DNA of 64,000 bases from contig CAZCVI010000017.1 of assembly GCA_964502145.1 (NCBI GenBank), positions 35,644 to 99,643 on the forward strand, in the 5' to 3' direction. The notes under the pieces were generated by a model that worked only from the letters and a program-made list of their open reading frames with translations, was not told where the DNA came from and ran no database searches. The position numbers and the translations under genes are program-made. This document shows positions 44,369-52,410 of this stretch, piece by piece; within the stretch, counting starts at the first letter, position 1, and each line of letters opens with the position of its first letter. This stretch comes from CAZCVI01 sp964502145 (lineage in GTDB: Bacteria > Acidobacteriota > Aminicenantia > UBA2199).

Positions 44369-44988
44369 ATGTGGTGAGGGATGGAAGGATTATATTGGCA
44401 AAAATGACTCTGAAATACCCATTTAAATAGCGTGAAGTGCAAAATTTAGATTGACATAAAAAATCATTTCTGGAAATGTCGGTTCATAAATAAAAACAGG
44501 TTCCATCCCGGCTACACTTGTTTGTTTTTACCTATTCCCGGCAGAAAATATCTGATTTAAGCTCCAAAACATCGATTAATTCATGCTTTTGGGGCGACCT
44601 TTTTAAATGGCCAAAATTTCAACGATCTCTCCTAAAACGACATCAACTATTGCTTCCAATCAAAAGTAAAATTTGCGGCATTTGCGGAGGTTTTTCTTGA
44701 AACGTAATATTATCAACATTCTTCGCGGTTGATTAAAAGCTATAGAAACCGAATCCCAGCGTCACGACTCGCTATATCTTCCTTACCATTTCATTTTTTA
44801 TTCCTTGCTTGTTGAAATCTTAACCAGAAACTTCCTCAATCTTCGTCGATGAAATTCAAGTTATAGCCTTCACCACCAGATATTATCACTGATGCTTTTG
44901 CAAACCATCACTGATTAGTTGATGATTTGTAGTCTACCATTTTGAAATTATCACCGGTAGCCCGCCAGTTCCTTAGATGCTATATCTT
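44369..44988. other. 620-bp gene-free region
   Basis: No credible gene on either strand. A fragment CTTCACCACCAGAT near 44869 resembles the ends of the palindromic element family and may be a decayed copy. Confidence 0.4.
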
Positions 44989-45123
44989 GGATTCACCGCC
45001 AACTTAATGGGAAGTATGGGAATTATGGGAATGATGGGATAAACAAAAAAAATCCCATCATTCCCATAATTCCCATCCCTCCCACTTGATTTTATGGTAC
45101 TCTCAAAGATTTGGCGGTGAATT
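44989..45123. repeat. 9-bp-unit palindromic element, copy 4 (GGGA type)
   Basis: The ends are GGATTCACCGCCAA (44989-45002) and TTGGCGGTGAATT (45111-45123), a 12-13-bp terminal inverted repeat. The left arm is ATGGGAAGT, ATGGGAATT, ATGGGAATG, ATGGGAT. The right arm is CCCATCATT, CCCATAATT, CCCATCCCT, CCCAC. The loop is A-rich. The stretch CTTGATTTTATGGTACTCTC between right arm and end is shared almost exactly with the copy at 63549-63724. Confidence 0.9.
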
Positions 45124-45265
45124 TAGAATGCTATATGTTCTTGACTTTTAAGAAAAAAACAGATAATATAAATCAAGATGCTAGTAGAGTGAAGCCTGAT
45201 GGCACTATTTTGAGAAGATTTACCGATTGTCTAGTCTCTCGGTGAAACAAAAGGAGATCAATTAA

Positions 45266-46213
45266 ATGTCGATATTTTTGGTAACTGGTGGTGCTGGTTT
45301 TATTGGATCGAATATTATCAACGGGTTATTATCCGATGGTCACGAAGTCCGCGCATTGGATAACTTTTCCACGGGCAAGCGGAAAAATATAGCACCTTTT
45401 CTGTCCAATCCGCTCTTCCGGTTCTATGAAGCGGATTTGCGTCACAAAGAATCTCTGGACCCCGCAGTACAAGGCGTGGATTTTATACTTCATCAAGGCG
45501 CTTTGCCTTCGGTTCCCCGTTCTATTGAAGACCCTATCACCACCAATAACGTCAATGTCTTGGGAACTTTGAACATATTGGAGTCGGCCCGGCAGTACCA
45601 GGTCAAACGGGTGGTTTTTGCTTCATCCTCCTCGATTTACGGGAACAGTCCCACCCTTCCCAAAGTAGAAGAAATGCCCATCTCGCCCCTCTCCCCCTAT
45701 GCACTCGCCAAATATACAGCGGAGCGTTACTGCCAGTTGTATTATCAGATATATGGCCTGGAAACCGTTTGTCTCCGGTATTTTAATGTATTTGGCCCGA
45801 ACCAGGACCCGACTTCCCAATACAGCGCAGTCATCCCAAAATTTATCCGTGGTATCGCGAAAGGAGAACCCCCGGTTATTTTTGGTGATGGCCTGCAATC
45901 CAGGGATTTCACTTATGTAGAGAACAATGTCACGGCCAATTTAACTGCTTGTTTTACCAGGGGTGTTGCCGGGGAAGTATTTAACATTGCGTGCGGGCAG
46001 AGTTATACTCTGCTGGATCTGGTAAATGCTCTCAACGAACTGCTGGGCCGCCATGTTGTACCCCGTTTTGAACCGCAACGTTGCGGCGAAGTGAAACATT
46101 CCTTGGCCAGTATCGACAAAGCCAAAAATATGCTTAAATTTGAGCCTGCGGTCCATTTTATGGAAGGGTTATCCCGGACAGTTAAGTCCTTTGGCCTTGG
46201 TAAGCTAAATTAG
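45266..46213 (+). CDS. NAD-dependent nucleotide-sugar epimerase (extended SDR)
   Basis: The protein has 315 aa with AGGAG ahead. The cofactor motif is 'VTGGAGFIGSNI'. The catalytic Ser is in 'FASSSSIYG' and Tyr-x3-Lys in 'SPYALAKYTAERY'. 'RYFNVFGPNQDPTSQYSAVI' is typical of UDP-GlcNAc/UDP-glucose 4-epimerases of the WbpP/GalE kind. It would supply an epimerised sugar nucleotide to the glycan genes that follow; the precise sugar is not determined. Confidence 0.92.
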   Translation: MSIFLVTGGAGFIGSNIINGLLSDGHEVRALDNFSTGKRKNIAPFLSNPLFRFYEADLRHKESLDPAVQGVDFILHQGALPSVPRSIEDPITTNNVNVLGTLNILESARQYQVKRVVFASSSSIYGNSPTLPKVEEMPISPLSPYALAKYTAERYCQLYYQIYGLETVCLRYFNVFGPNQDPTSQYSAVIPKFIRGIAKGEPPVIFGDGLQSRDFTYVENNVTANLTACFTRGVAGEVFNIACGQSYTLLDLVNALNELLGRHVVPRFEPQRCGEVKHSLASIDKAKNMLKFEPAVHFMEGLSRTVKSFGLGKLN

Positions 46214-46312
46214 ACGTCGATAAAATATGAAAAACATACTAAAGACAAGTATATCAAGGCGATACACTCAAGATAACAAAAAACCTTGAGCTCTGCTTGA
46301 AGGAGCTTCTAC

Positions 46313-48505
46313 ATGCATTTGGAACATAATTCTGAAATTAATTCTGAAAACCATCTGGAAAAGAATTTGGGAATAAAATCAATAAACAGGTGGGGAAAAC
46401 GAGTTCCTCTTGTTCTCCTGTTAATTATTATAGCCTTGGGGGCGTGGGTTCGCTTTCAGGGCGTGACGCAGATGGGAGTTTATCCCTATGATGGCGTTAG
46501 CTATACTCAAGAAGCATTGCGCTGGGCTTCAGGCCAACCTCCTACCTTCCTCCAGGGAAGGTTTTACCGGCCAGTATCTTTCTTTTTACAGGGAATGGCA
46601 TTGCGAGTGTTTGGGGTTAATGATTATGCTATTAAGTTAATGCATGGAATTATGGATTTATTCTCCATACTGCTCATCTATTTGATCTCGGTGCAGTTGA
46701 CCCGCAGCCCCTGGGTTGGCTTGGCTGCCTGCTTGGTGTATGCATTTCTCCCCGCGGTAGTTTTACTGGCCCGACTGGAATTGTTACACGCGGAATCCAC
46801 CTTTTTTACATTGTGGGCGATTTTTTTCTTCTTGAAACTCATCACCAGGGAATCCGAAACTACTCAAGGCAACGTATTTACCTATTTACTGTCAGCACTA
46901 TCCGGTTTATTCCTGGGATTGGCCGTTAACACACACGCCGATTTGGCTTTCCTGGCCATTGGTATGGTGTTCTATTTATTTTTCTCCACCTTCCGGTCCA
47001 CAGCCAAAGGATCATCATTAAAACGATTCATGATACTGGCCATCATTTTTGGTGTTGCATTTTTTACTCCTTATATCGTGGGATTTTTGCTATTGGGGGT
47101 CCAAAATGCATGGGCTGTTTTTGCCAAAGAAGTTTTCGGGTTTGATGCGGCTATGAGTTCGAAATATGCTAGTATTTCCAAACCAACACTTTTATATAAC
47201 GTGATCACTTACACTCTGACCTATTATTTCCACCCACGGACCTTTCTGATTGGGATATTGGCGTTGGGTGCGGTGGGTATCATTATCCAGCGCAGGATAA
47301 AAAAAGCAAACAACCCTACGGGGAGTTATCTCCCTATTTTTTTAATATTAACCTATATCCTATTCTATTTGCTTCTGTTCCGTTTTTTTGCCCCTCATTT
47401 AGGAAGACTTTTATTACCGTTGATACCCTTGTTTTTAATTTTCCTGTTTCAATGGTACTATCTATTTTTAAGAGACCTCCGGTGGTTATCGGTAAAGGGA
47501 TGGCACATGGGAACGGTTGTATTTATCGGGTTGGCACTGATATTGTTTGCGTTCGTTCCCAAGGAGATACAGGGACGGCGGATAAAAAAACCGGACTTTC
47601 GGTATGTGTATGATCTATTAAAAACCAGGGTTGACAGCAAGAATCAATTACTTGTGACTCCGGCAGCGCTCAGCTCTATTGACGGGGGGTTTAACTGTGA
47701 CCTTTATTTTGGTAATAATGCGTTATACCAGAACCGACTCCCCCTAACGGGCGATTACACCTTGGAAACTCTGCAAAATTTGTTAAATAAATTGTCTGTC
47801 CGATTTGTTTGGGTTGGAAAAAAAATTGATTCGCGGATGCTGAAGCAGAATTTTAATTTACCCGAGAGATTCAAACCATGGTTACGGAATAAGAAGTCGT
47901 CTTACTCGGTAGAGAAGGACCTTGATATTTTGCACCGTTATATAAACGGGCGGGGTGGAGTTTTGCTTGACAAGAGTAAATTAGGGGAGCTATATTTGCT
48001 CACCGACGACCAAACCCACTCCTCCAACATACTAACCAATGGGTCCTTCGAGTATTGGGAAAAGGGCCTCCCGCTGGGAGGATGGCATTTGATAGCTGGA
48101 AAAGTTTCGATGAATCATTCACTACGCCTGGAACCCGAGGATAAGACAGGTAGCCGTTTGGCGTGGTCACTCCCTGACCCACTGCCACTAAAACAAGACC
48201 CCTCTATTGTTACTGTCCGTCTGGATGCCAGGGCAGAAGAAAACGATATCTTGCAGATTTTTTTTACAACCCGAATAAAAGGAGAACCCAAACGAATTCA
48301 CTTGGAAACGCTTCGCCATACTGGGAACGGCCAGTGGCAGACCATATCCGGGCTGTGGGAGGTCACCTCTTCGATGAAAGGGCTCCAACTCCATATCTTG
48401 CTACGACGCGGGGCCGGGAAACCTGCGCAGGTGGATAACCTAACGCTTTCTCTGGATGAACCCCGCGTTCCTGGTGAAATAGTTTACACGCTAATCAAAA
48501 AGTAA
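46313..48505 (+). CDS. GT39-type membrane glycosyltransferase with C-terminal beta-rich domain
   Basis: The protein has 730 aa with an AGGAG site. After a ~30-residue cytoplasmic tail come about 11-12 membrane helices. The first extracytoplasmic loop holds the acidic 'VYPYDGVSYTQEALRWASG', the catalytic-Asp region of ArnT/PMT-like GT-C enzymes. From about residue 570 a soluble domain starts with 'LTNGSFEYWEKGLPLGGW' and continues as a jelly-roll-like, carbohydrate-binding-module-type sandwich. It likely transfers a sugar from a polyprenyl-phosphate donor on the outer face of the inner membrane; the GT2 gene 12 bases downstream could make that donor. Confidence 0.88.
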   Translation: MHLEHNSEINSENHLEKNLGIKSINRWGKRVPLVLLLIIIALGAWVRFQGVTQMGVYPYDGVSYTQEALRWASGQPPTFLQGRFYRPVSFFLQGMALRVFGVNDYAIKLMHGIMDLFSILLIYLISVQLTRSPWVGLAACLVYAFLPAVVLLARLELLHAESTFFTLWAIFFFLKLITRESETTQGNVFTYLLSALSGLFLGLAVNTHADLAFLAIGMVFYLFFSTFRSTAKGSSLKRFMILAIIFGVAFFTPYIVGFLLLGVQNAWAVFAKEVFGFDAAMSSKYASISKPTLLYNVITYTLTYYFHPRTFLIGILALGAVGIIIQRRIKKANNPTGSYLPIFLILTYILFYLLLFRFFAPHLGRLLLPLIPLFLIFLFQWYYLFLRDLRWLSVKGWHMGTVVFIGLALILFAFVPKEIQGRRIKKPDFRYVYDLLKTRVDSKNQLLVTPAALSSIDGGFNCDLYFGNNALYQNRLPLTGDYTLETLQNLLNKLSVRFVWVGKKIDSRMLKQNFNLPERFKPWLRNKKSSYSVEKDLDILHRYINGRGGVLLDKSKLGELYLLTDDQTHSSNILTNGSFEYWEKGLPLGGWHLIAGKVSMNHSLRLEPEDKTGSRLAWSLPDPLPLKQDPSIVTVRLDARAEENDILQIFFTTRIKGEPKRIHLETLRHTGNGQWQTISGLWEVTSSMKGLQLHILLRRGAGKPAQVDNLTLSLDEPRVPGEIVYTLIKK

Positions 48506-48517
48506 AGGAGCACACTG

Positions 48518-49483
48518 GTGGCTGAACTGACAATTATTATCCCTGCGTATAACGAAGAATTGGCTTTAGAAGAAACGCTTGAAACGTTAAAACCTTTTGC
48601 CCGGCAGAATAATTGGGATATTTTGGTAGTAAACGACGGTTCCACCGATGGCACTGCCAGGATATTGGCCGGAATATCGGGTATCTGGTTTATTTCTCAT
48701 TCCTACAACAAAGGTTACGGCGCTTCACTGAAAACAGGTATTGGAGCGGCATCGAGTCCATTGATTGCTTTTTACGATGCTGACGGCCAACATCGACCCG
48801 AAGATGTGGTGGGCATGATGCAGAGCTTCAAATCCAAAAATTGCGATATGCTGGTGGGGGAACGGGGCAAAGATTCTCACCGCGACTGGCTTCGCCGCCC
48901 TGGCAAATGGTTGCTGGGCAAAGTGGCCAATTACCTGGCAGAACGGAAAATCCCGGATTTAAATTCCGGGCTCCGCATCATTAAACGAGAAACCATTATC
49001 CCGTTACTGCACCTCTTTCCCAATGGGTTTTCCTTTTCTACGACCTCAACCATTGCTTTTTTTAACCTCGGATTTAGCGTCGCTTATTATCCCATCAAAG
49101 TGAATAAGCGGGTCGGGAAAAGCTCGGTGAAACAACTCAAACATGGTACTGCTGTCATTATGTTAATGATACGGTTGATACTACTGTTTAACCCGTTAAA
49201 AATATTCCTTCCGGCAAGCATGTATTTATTCATTATTGGGATGGTCTATGAAATCATCTGGGGTATTTTTTTGATACCGACCAATGTGCGTTTGATCCCG
49301 GCAGCATTTTTTACTATTCTCACCAGTGTCCTGGTTTTCTTTTTCGGGTTGGTAGTGGACCAGATCAGCGAATTGCGAAAGCATCTTTCTTTAAAATCGT
49401 TCAACAAGAACGAGCTGCCCCAGACCATGGACTCCGCTGTGATACCCGTGGATAAGACCAGTAACCAGGAGCCGAGCACATGA
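48518..49483 (+). CDS. GT2 glycosyltransferase, dolichyl-phosphate-mannose-synthase-like
   Basis: The start is GTG 48518 after AGGAG. The protein has 321 aa. 'LTIIIPAYNEE', 'VVNDGSTDGTA' and 'YDADGQHRPED' are the GT-A nucleotide-sugar and metal sites. Two C-terminal helices (about 225-285) anchor it. Such enzymes charge polyprenyl phosphate with a sugar, which suits the GT39 enzyme next to it. The stop overlaps the methyltransferase start. Confidence 0.93.
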   Translation: MAELTIIIPAYNEELALEETLETLKPFARQNNWDILVVNDGSTDGTARILAGISGIWFISHSYNKGYGASLKTGIGAASSPLIAFYDADGQHRPEDVVGMMQSFKSKNCDMLVGERGKDSHRDWLRRPGKWLLGKVANYLAERKIPDLNSGLRIIKRETIIPLLHLFPNGFSFSTTSTIAFFNLGFSVAYYPIKVNKRVGKSSVKQLKHGTAVIMLMIRLILLFNPLKIFLPASMYLFIIGMVYEIIWGIFLIPTNVRLIPAAFFTILTSVLVFFFGLVVDQISELRKHLSLKSFNKNELPQTMDSAVIPVDKTSNQEPST

Positions 49484-50346
49484 CATGTCGATTGTGCGGC
49501 TGTGATTCGCTGTATCGACAGTATACCGTCAATGGTTGCGCGCTTTCCCGATGTAATGATTGTGGTTTTCTTCAGGTCGCAGAAAAACCAACGGACGAAG
49601 AACTGGCACAAATTTATGCAGCGCCCTATTTTTCTCATTCCAAGTATCAAGATATGGACACCTTGAACAAAGAGTTTCAGCGACGGCTACAACTTATGGA
49701 AGACTCTTTGGACGGGCGAGATCGGAAGGTCTTGGAGTTCGGCTGTGGCACTGGTGATTTTATCACGTTTATCAACGGTCGTTTCGATATGTGGGGCATT
49801 GATATTTCCAGTGCCGCCATTGCCAGAGCCAAAGAGACATTACCTGCACTACAAGATCGCTTACAGGCCGGTCATATTAAGGATTTTTCTTTTCCGCCCG
49901 AGTTTTTTGATGCCGTGGTATCCTGGGACACTATCGAACATATCTGGGACCCGGTAGAGGTATACGGCCACTTGTTCCGTTTAATAAAACCCGGCGGTTA
50001 TATGCTGTTATCCACTCCCAACAGTGGCGCATTTTTTGCCCGCATAACCGGTAAATATTGGCCTTTTATGACCCCGCCGGAACACTTGGGATTCTTTTCC
50101 CGTCGGAGTATAACCTGTTTTGTCCGGGAGAAACTGGGCGGGAGTCTTATCTGGTGGAACAGCAAGGGCAAGTGGGTCAACTTGGGATTCCTCTTTTATA
50201 AAGTCAAACGCATATTGCCTGCTCTGGTTCCGGGTTGGTTTCTGCGTTTGTTTTTACGTCGCTGGACCCGTAAATGGGCCTTTTATGTTCCTACTGGCGA
50301 TATCCAATATGTGGTTATTCGTAAAGAACTTTCAATGAGAGGATAG
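49480..50346 (+). CDS. SAM-dependent methyltransferase with N-terminal zinc-ribbon
   Basis: The protein has 288 aa. The first 35 residues are Cys-rich ('CRLCGCDSLY', 'LSRCNDCGFLQV'), a zinc-ribbon common in sugar C-methyltransferase-like proteins of surface-glycan loci. Motif I is 'VLEFGCGTGDFI', followed by 'DAVVSWDTIEHIWDP' and 'KPGGYMLLSTPN'. It is a class I methyltransferase, probably acting on a glycan or lipid-linked sugar. Confidence 0.9.
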   Translation: MTCRLCGCDSLYRQYTVNGCALSRCNDCGFLQVAEKPTDEELAQIYAAPYFSHSKYQDMDTLNKEFQRRLQLMEDSLDGRDRKVLEFGCGTGDFITFINGRFDMWGIDISSAAIARAKETLPALQDRLQAGHIKDFSFPPEFFDAVVSWDTIEHIWDPVEVYGHLFRLIKPGGYMLLSTPNSGAFFARITGKYWPFMTPPEHLGFFSRRSITCFVREKLGGSLIWWNSKGKWVNLGFLFYKVKRILPALVPGWFLRLFLRRWTRKWAFYVPTGDIQYVVIRKELSMRG

Positions 50347-50356
50347 GAGGATAACT

Positions 50357-50917
50357 ATGGACGGAAATAATAAAATATCTACTTTGTCCCGTGACCAGAT
50401 GCATAGCCTGAAGAATTATTTTCTACAGGGTATCTTCTTGTTGATCTATGGATTTGTGAAGTATGTTCCTTTTCCTATTATCGGGAATTGGCTTCGTTTT
50501 GCCGTGCTGAAAATATTTATGAAAAAGTTAAAATCATCGCATATTGAAGAACAGGTCACTATTCATTTTCCCTGGAACGTTAAAATGGGCAAACGCTCTT
50601 CTCTGAACCAGGGAGTTATTATTGATGGTACGGCACCGGTTAGTATCGGCGCGGGGGTTCGTATTGCCGCCAATGTGTATATCAATACCGCCGACCATGA
50701 GACCCGGCTTGACGAATGGATCGTCAACCAGGGGTTTATTATCGGCGGTGTTACTATAGAAGATGACGTCTGGATCGGTACAGGCACGATTATTTTAAAA
50801 GGAATCACTATTGGCCGTGGAGCTGTTATCGGGGCTGGTTCTGTAGTGACCCGAGATATCCCCCCGTACTCCATCGCCGTAGGGAGCCCCTGCCGGGTGG
50901 TAAAGCAACGCCAATAA
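50357..50917 (+). CDS. Hexapeptide-repeat acyltransferase (WbbJ/LbetaH type)
   Basis: The protein has 186 aa. A short hydrophobic N-terminal part (about 20-50) precedes a left-handed beta-helix from about residue 70 with imperfect hexapeptides such as 'VSIGAGVRIA', 'VWIGTGTIIL' and 'AVIGAGSVVT'. The catalytic His lies in 'NTADHETRLDEW'. It closes with 'YSIAVGSPCRVVKQR'. It should O-acetylate a sugar with acetyl-CoA and act as a trimer. Confidence 0.92.
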   Translation: MDGNNKISTLSRDQMHSLKNYFLQGIFLLIYGFVKYVPFPIIGNWLRFAVLKIFMKKLKSSHIEEQVTIHFPWNVKMGKRSSLNQGVIIDGTAPVSIGAGVRIAANVYINTADHETRLDEWIVNQGFIIGGVTIEDDVWIGTGTIILKGITIGRGAVIGAGSVVTRDIPPYSIAVGSPCRVVKQRQ

Positions 50918-51012
50918 CCGTGAAAACCAATGTCTAAAATCCATATCACTCCTAGATACATAATTCCATATCTCTGGGGTCCACACGACTGGGTTGTCTA
51001 CCGGAGGTGTTC

Positions 51013-52299
51013 TTGCTGAAACATCTGCTGGAAAAACTTCCTATATCCAGAAAGTTCAGTATTGATGCTGTCTGGAACCTAATTTGTTTTGCTATTGTGG
51101 GCAGTTTTGGTATACTGGTCAACATTATTATCGCCAAATATTATGGTGCGGATGTATTGGGGGTGTTCAACCAAGTTTTTGCCATCTTTGTTTTGCTCTC
51201 GCAGATTTCTGTAGCCGGGGTTCATCTTGCTGTATTAAAATATGTGTCTCAATTTGCCGAGGATCGGAACAAAACGGATAACATTTTATCTGCGGCTCTG
51301 TATATCACTTTTGTGATTTCTCTTTTAGTGCCGTTGGGGACTTTTTTTTTAAAGGACTTTGCGGCTGACATGATGGAAAGTCCGCGGATCAGTACAGGTA
51401 TCTTGTTTGGGCTTCCTGGTCTTTTTTTCTGGGCATTGAACAAGGTGTACTTGGCTTTTCACAATGCATGCCAAAGGATTATCTCTTATTCTGTTTTGAA
51501 TGCATTGCGGTTTATATTCCTGGTGATATATCTTGTTTTGTTCATTGTTTTGGATTTACCTGGAGAGAGGTTACCGGTGATCATTTCATTTTCAGAGGTA
51601 ACGCTTTTTATTATTTGTGTGGTATACTCGATGCGGTACATGACGTTTTCATATAACCCGGAGGTGAAACGATGGATTAAAGAGCTTTCACTTTTTGGGT
51701 TCAAAGCGGCTCCCGGGCATATTCTATTGGACATTAACACCCGCGTTGATGTTATTATGCTGGGGATTTTTTGCAGTGACCAAATGGTCGGGGTATACAG
51801 TTTTGCCGCCATGCTGGCAGATGGGTATAATAATTTTCCCGTTGTATTTCGCACCAATGTAAACCCGATGATTACGCAATACAGGTATTCCCGGAAGGGG
51901 GATGAGTTTCGGTTATGGATCAGGAAAGGTGTAAGATTGGGGTATACCTTGTTTATTCCGATGGGGATCGTGGTTATTTTTCTATTTCCGCTGCTGATGA
52001 ATATATTTCGATTGGGAGCGGGAATAGGAGAGGGGTGGGCGGTTTTTGCCATATTAATTAGTGGCATATCGTTGAGTGCCGGATATATCCCTTTTCAGAT
52101 GATTTTGAGTCAGACCGGGTTTCCTTCTTATCAGTCGGTATATATATTTTTTGTGTTTACGACCAATGTTGTTTTGAATTTTATATTGATCCCGATATGG
52201 GGAATGATGGGAGCTGCGTTAGCAACGGCTTTGTCAGCGGTAGTGCAAGTGGTTTACTTAAAGTTGCTGGTGGCCCAGAAGTTAAATATCAAGATTTGA
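51013..52299 (+). CDS. Polysaccharide flippase (MOP superfamily, Wzx-like)
   Basis: The start is taken as TTG 51013 because GGAGG ends five bases upstream; GTG 51007 in the same frame overlaps that site. The protein has 428 aa with about 12 membrane helices. 'GSFGILVNIIIAKYYGADVLGVFNQ' is the conserved first-helix region of flippases, and 'DINTRVDVIMLGIF' is mid-protein. It would move lipid-linked glycan across the inner membrane. No Wzy polymerase is obvious here. Confidence 0.9.
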   Translation: MLKHLLEKLPISRKFSIDAVWNLICFAIVGSFGILVNIIIAKYYGADVLGVFNQVFAIFVLLSQISVAGVHLAVLKYVSQFAEDRNKTDNILSAALYITFVISLLVPLGTFFLKDFAADMMESPRISTGILFGLPGLFFWALNKVYLAFHNACQRIISYSVLNALRFIFLVIYLVLFIVLDLPGERLPVIISFSEVTLFIICVVYSMRYMTFSYNPEVKRWIKELSLFGFKAAPGHILLDINTRVDVIMLGIFCSDQMVGVYSFAAMLADGYNNFPVVFRTNVNPMITQYRYSRKGDEFRLWIRKGVRLGYTLFIPMGIVVIFLFPLLMNIFRLGAGIGEGWAVFAILISGISLSAGYIPFQMILSQTGFPSYQSVYIFFVFTTNVVLNFILIPIWGMMGAALATALSAVVQVVYLKLLVAQKLNIKI

Positions 52300-52410
52300 T
52301 GTTTAGCTATAGATATATAGTAGATATATAATTGTACAATCAATACGGGGCTAATTTTCCGTCAATACTATTAAAGAGATATCTATAGGAAAATGGTAAT
52401 ACATCCATAA

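Noticed and set aside
44518..44700. 60-codon plus-strand frame
   Set aside because: Composition and lack of ribosome site make it look random.
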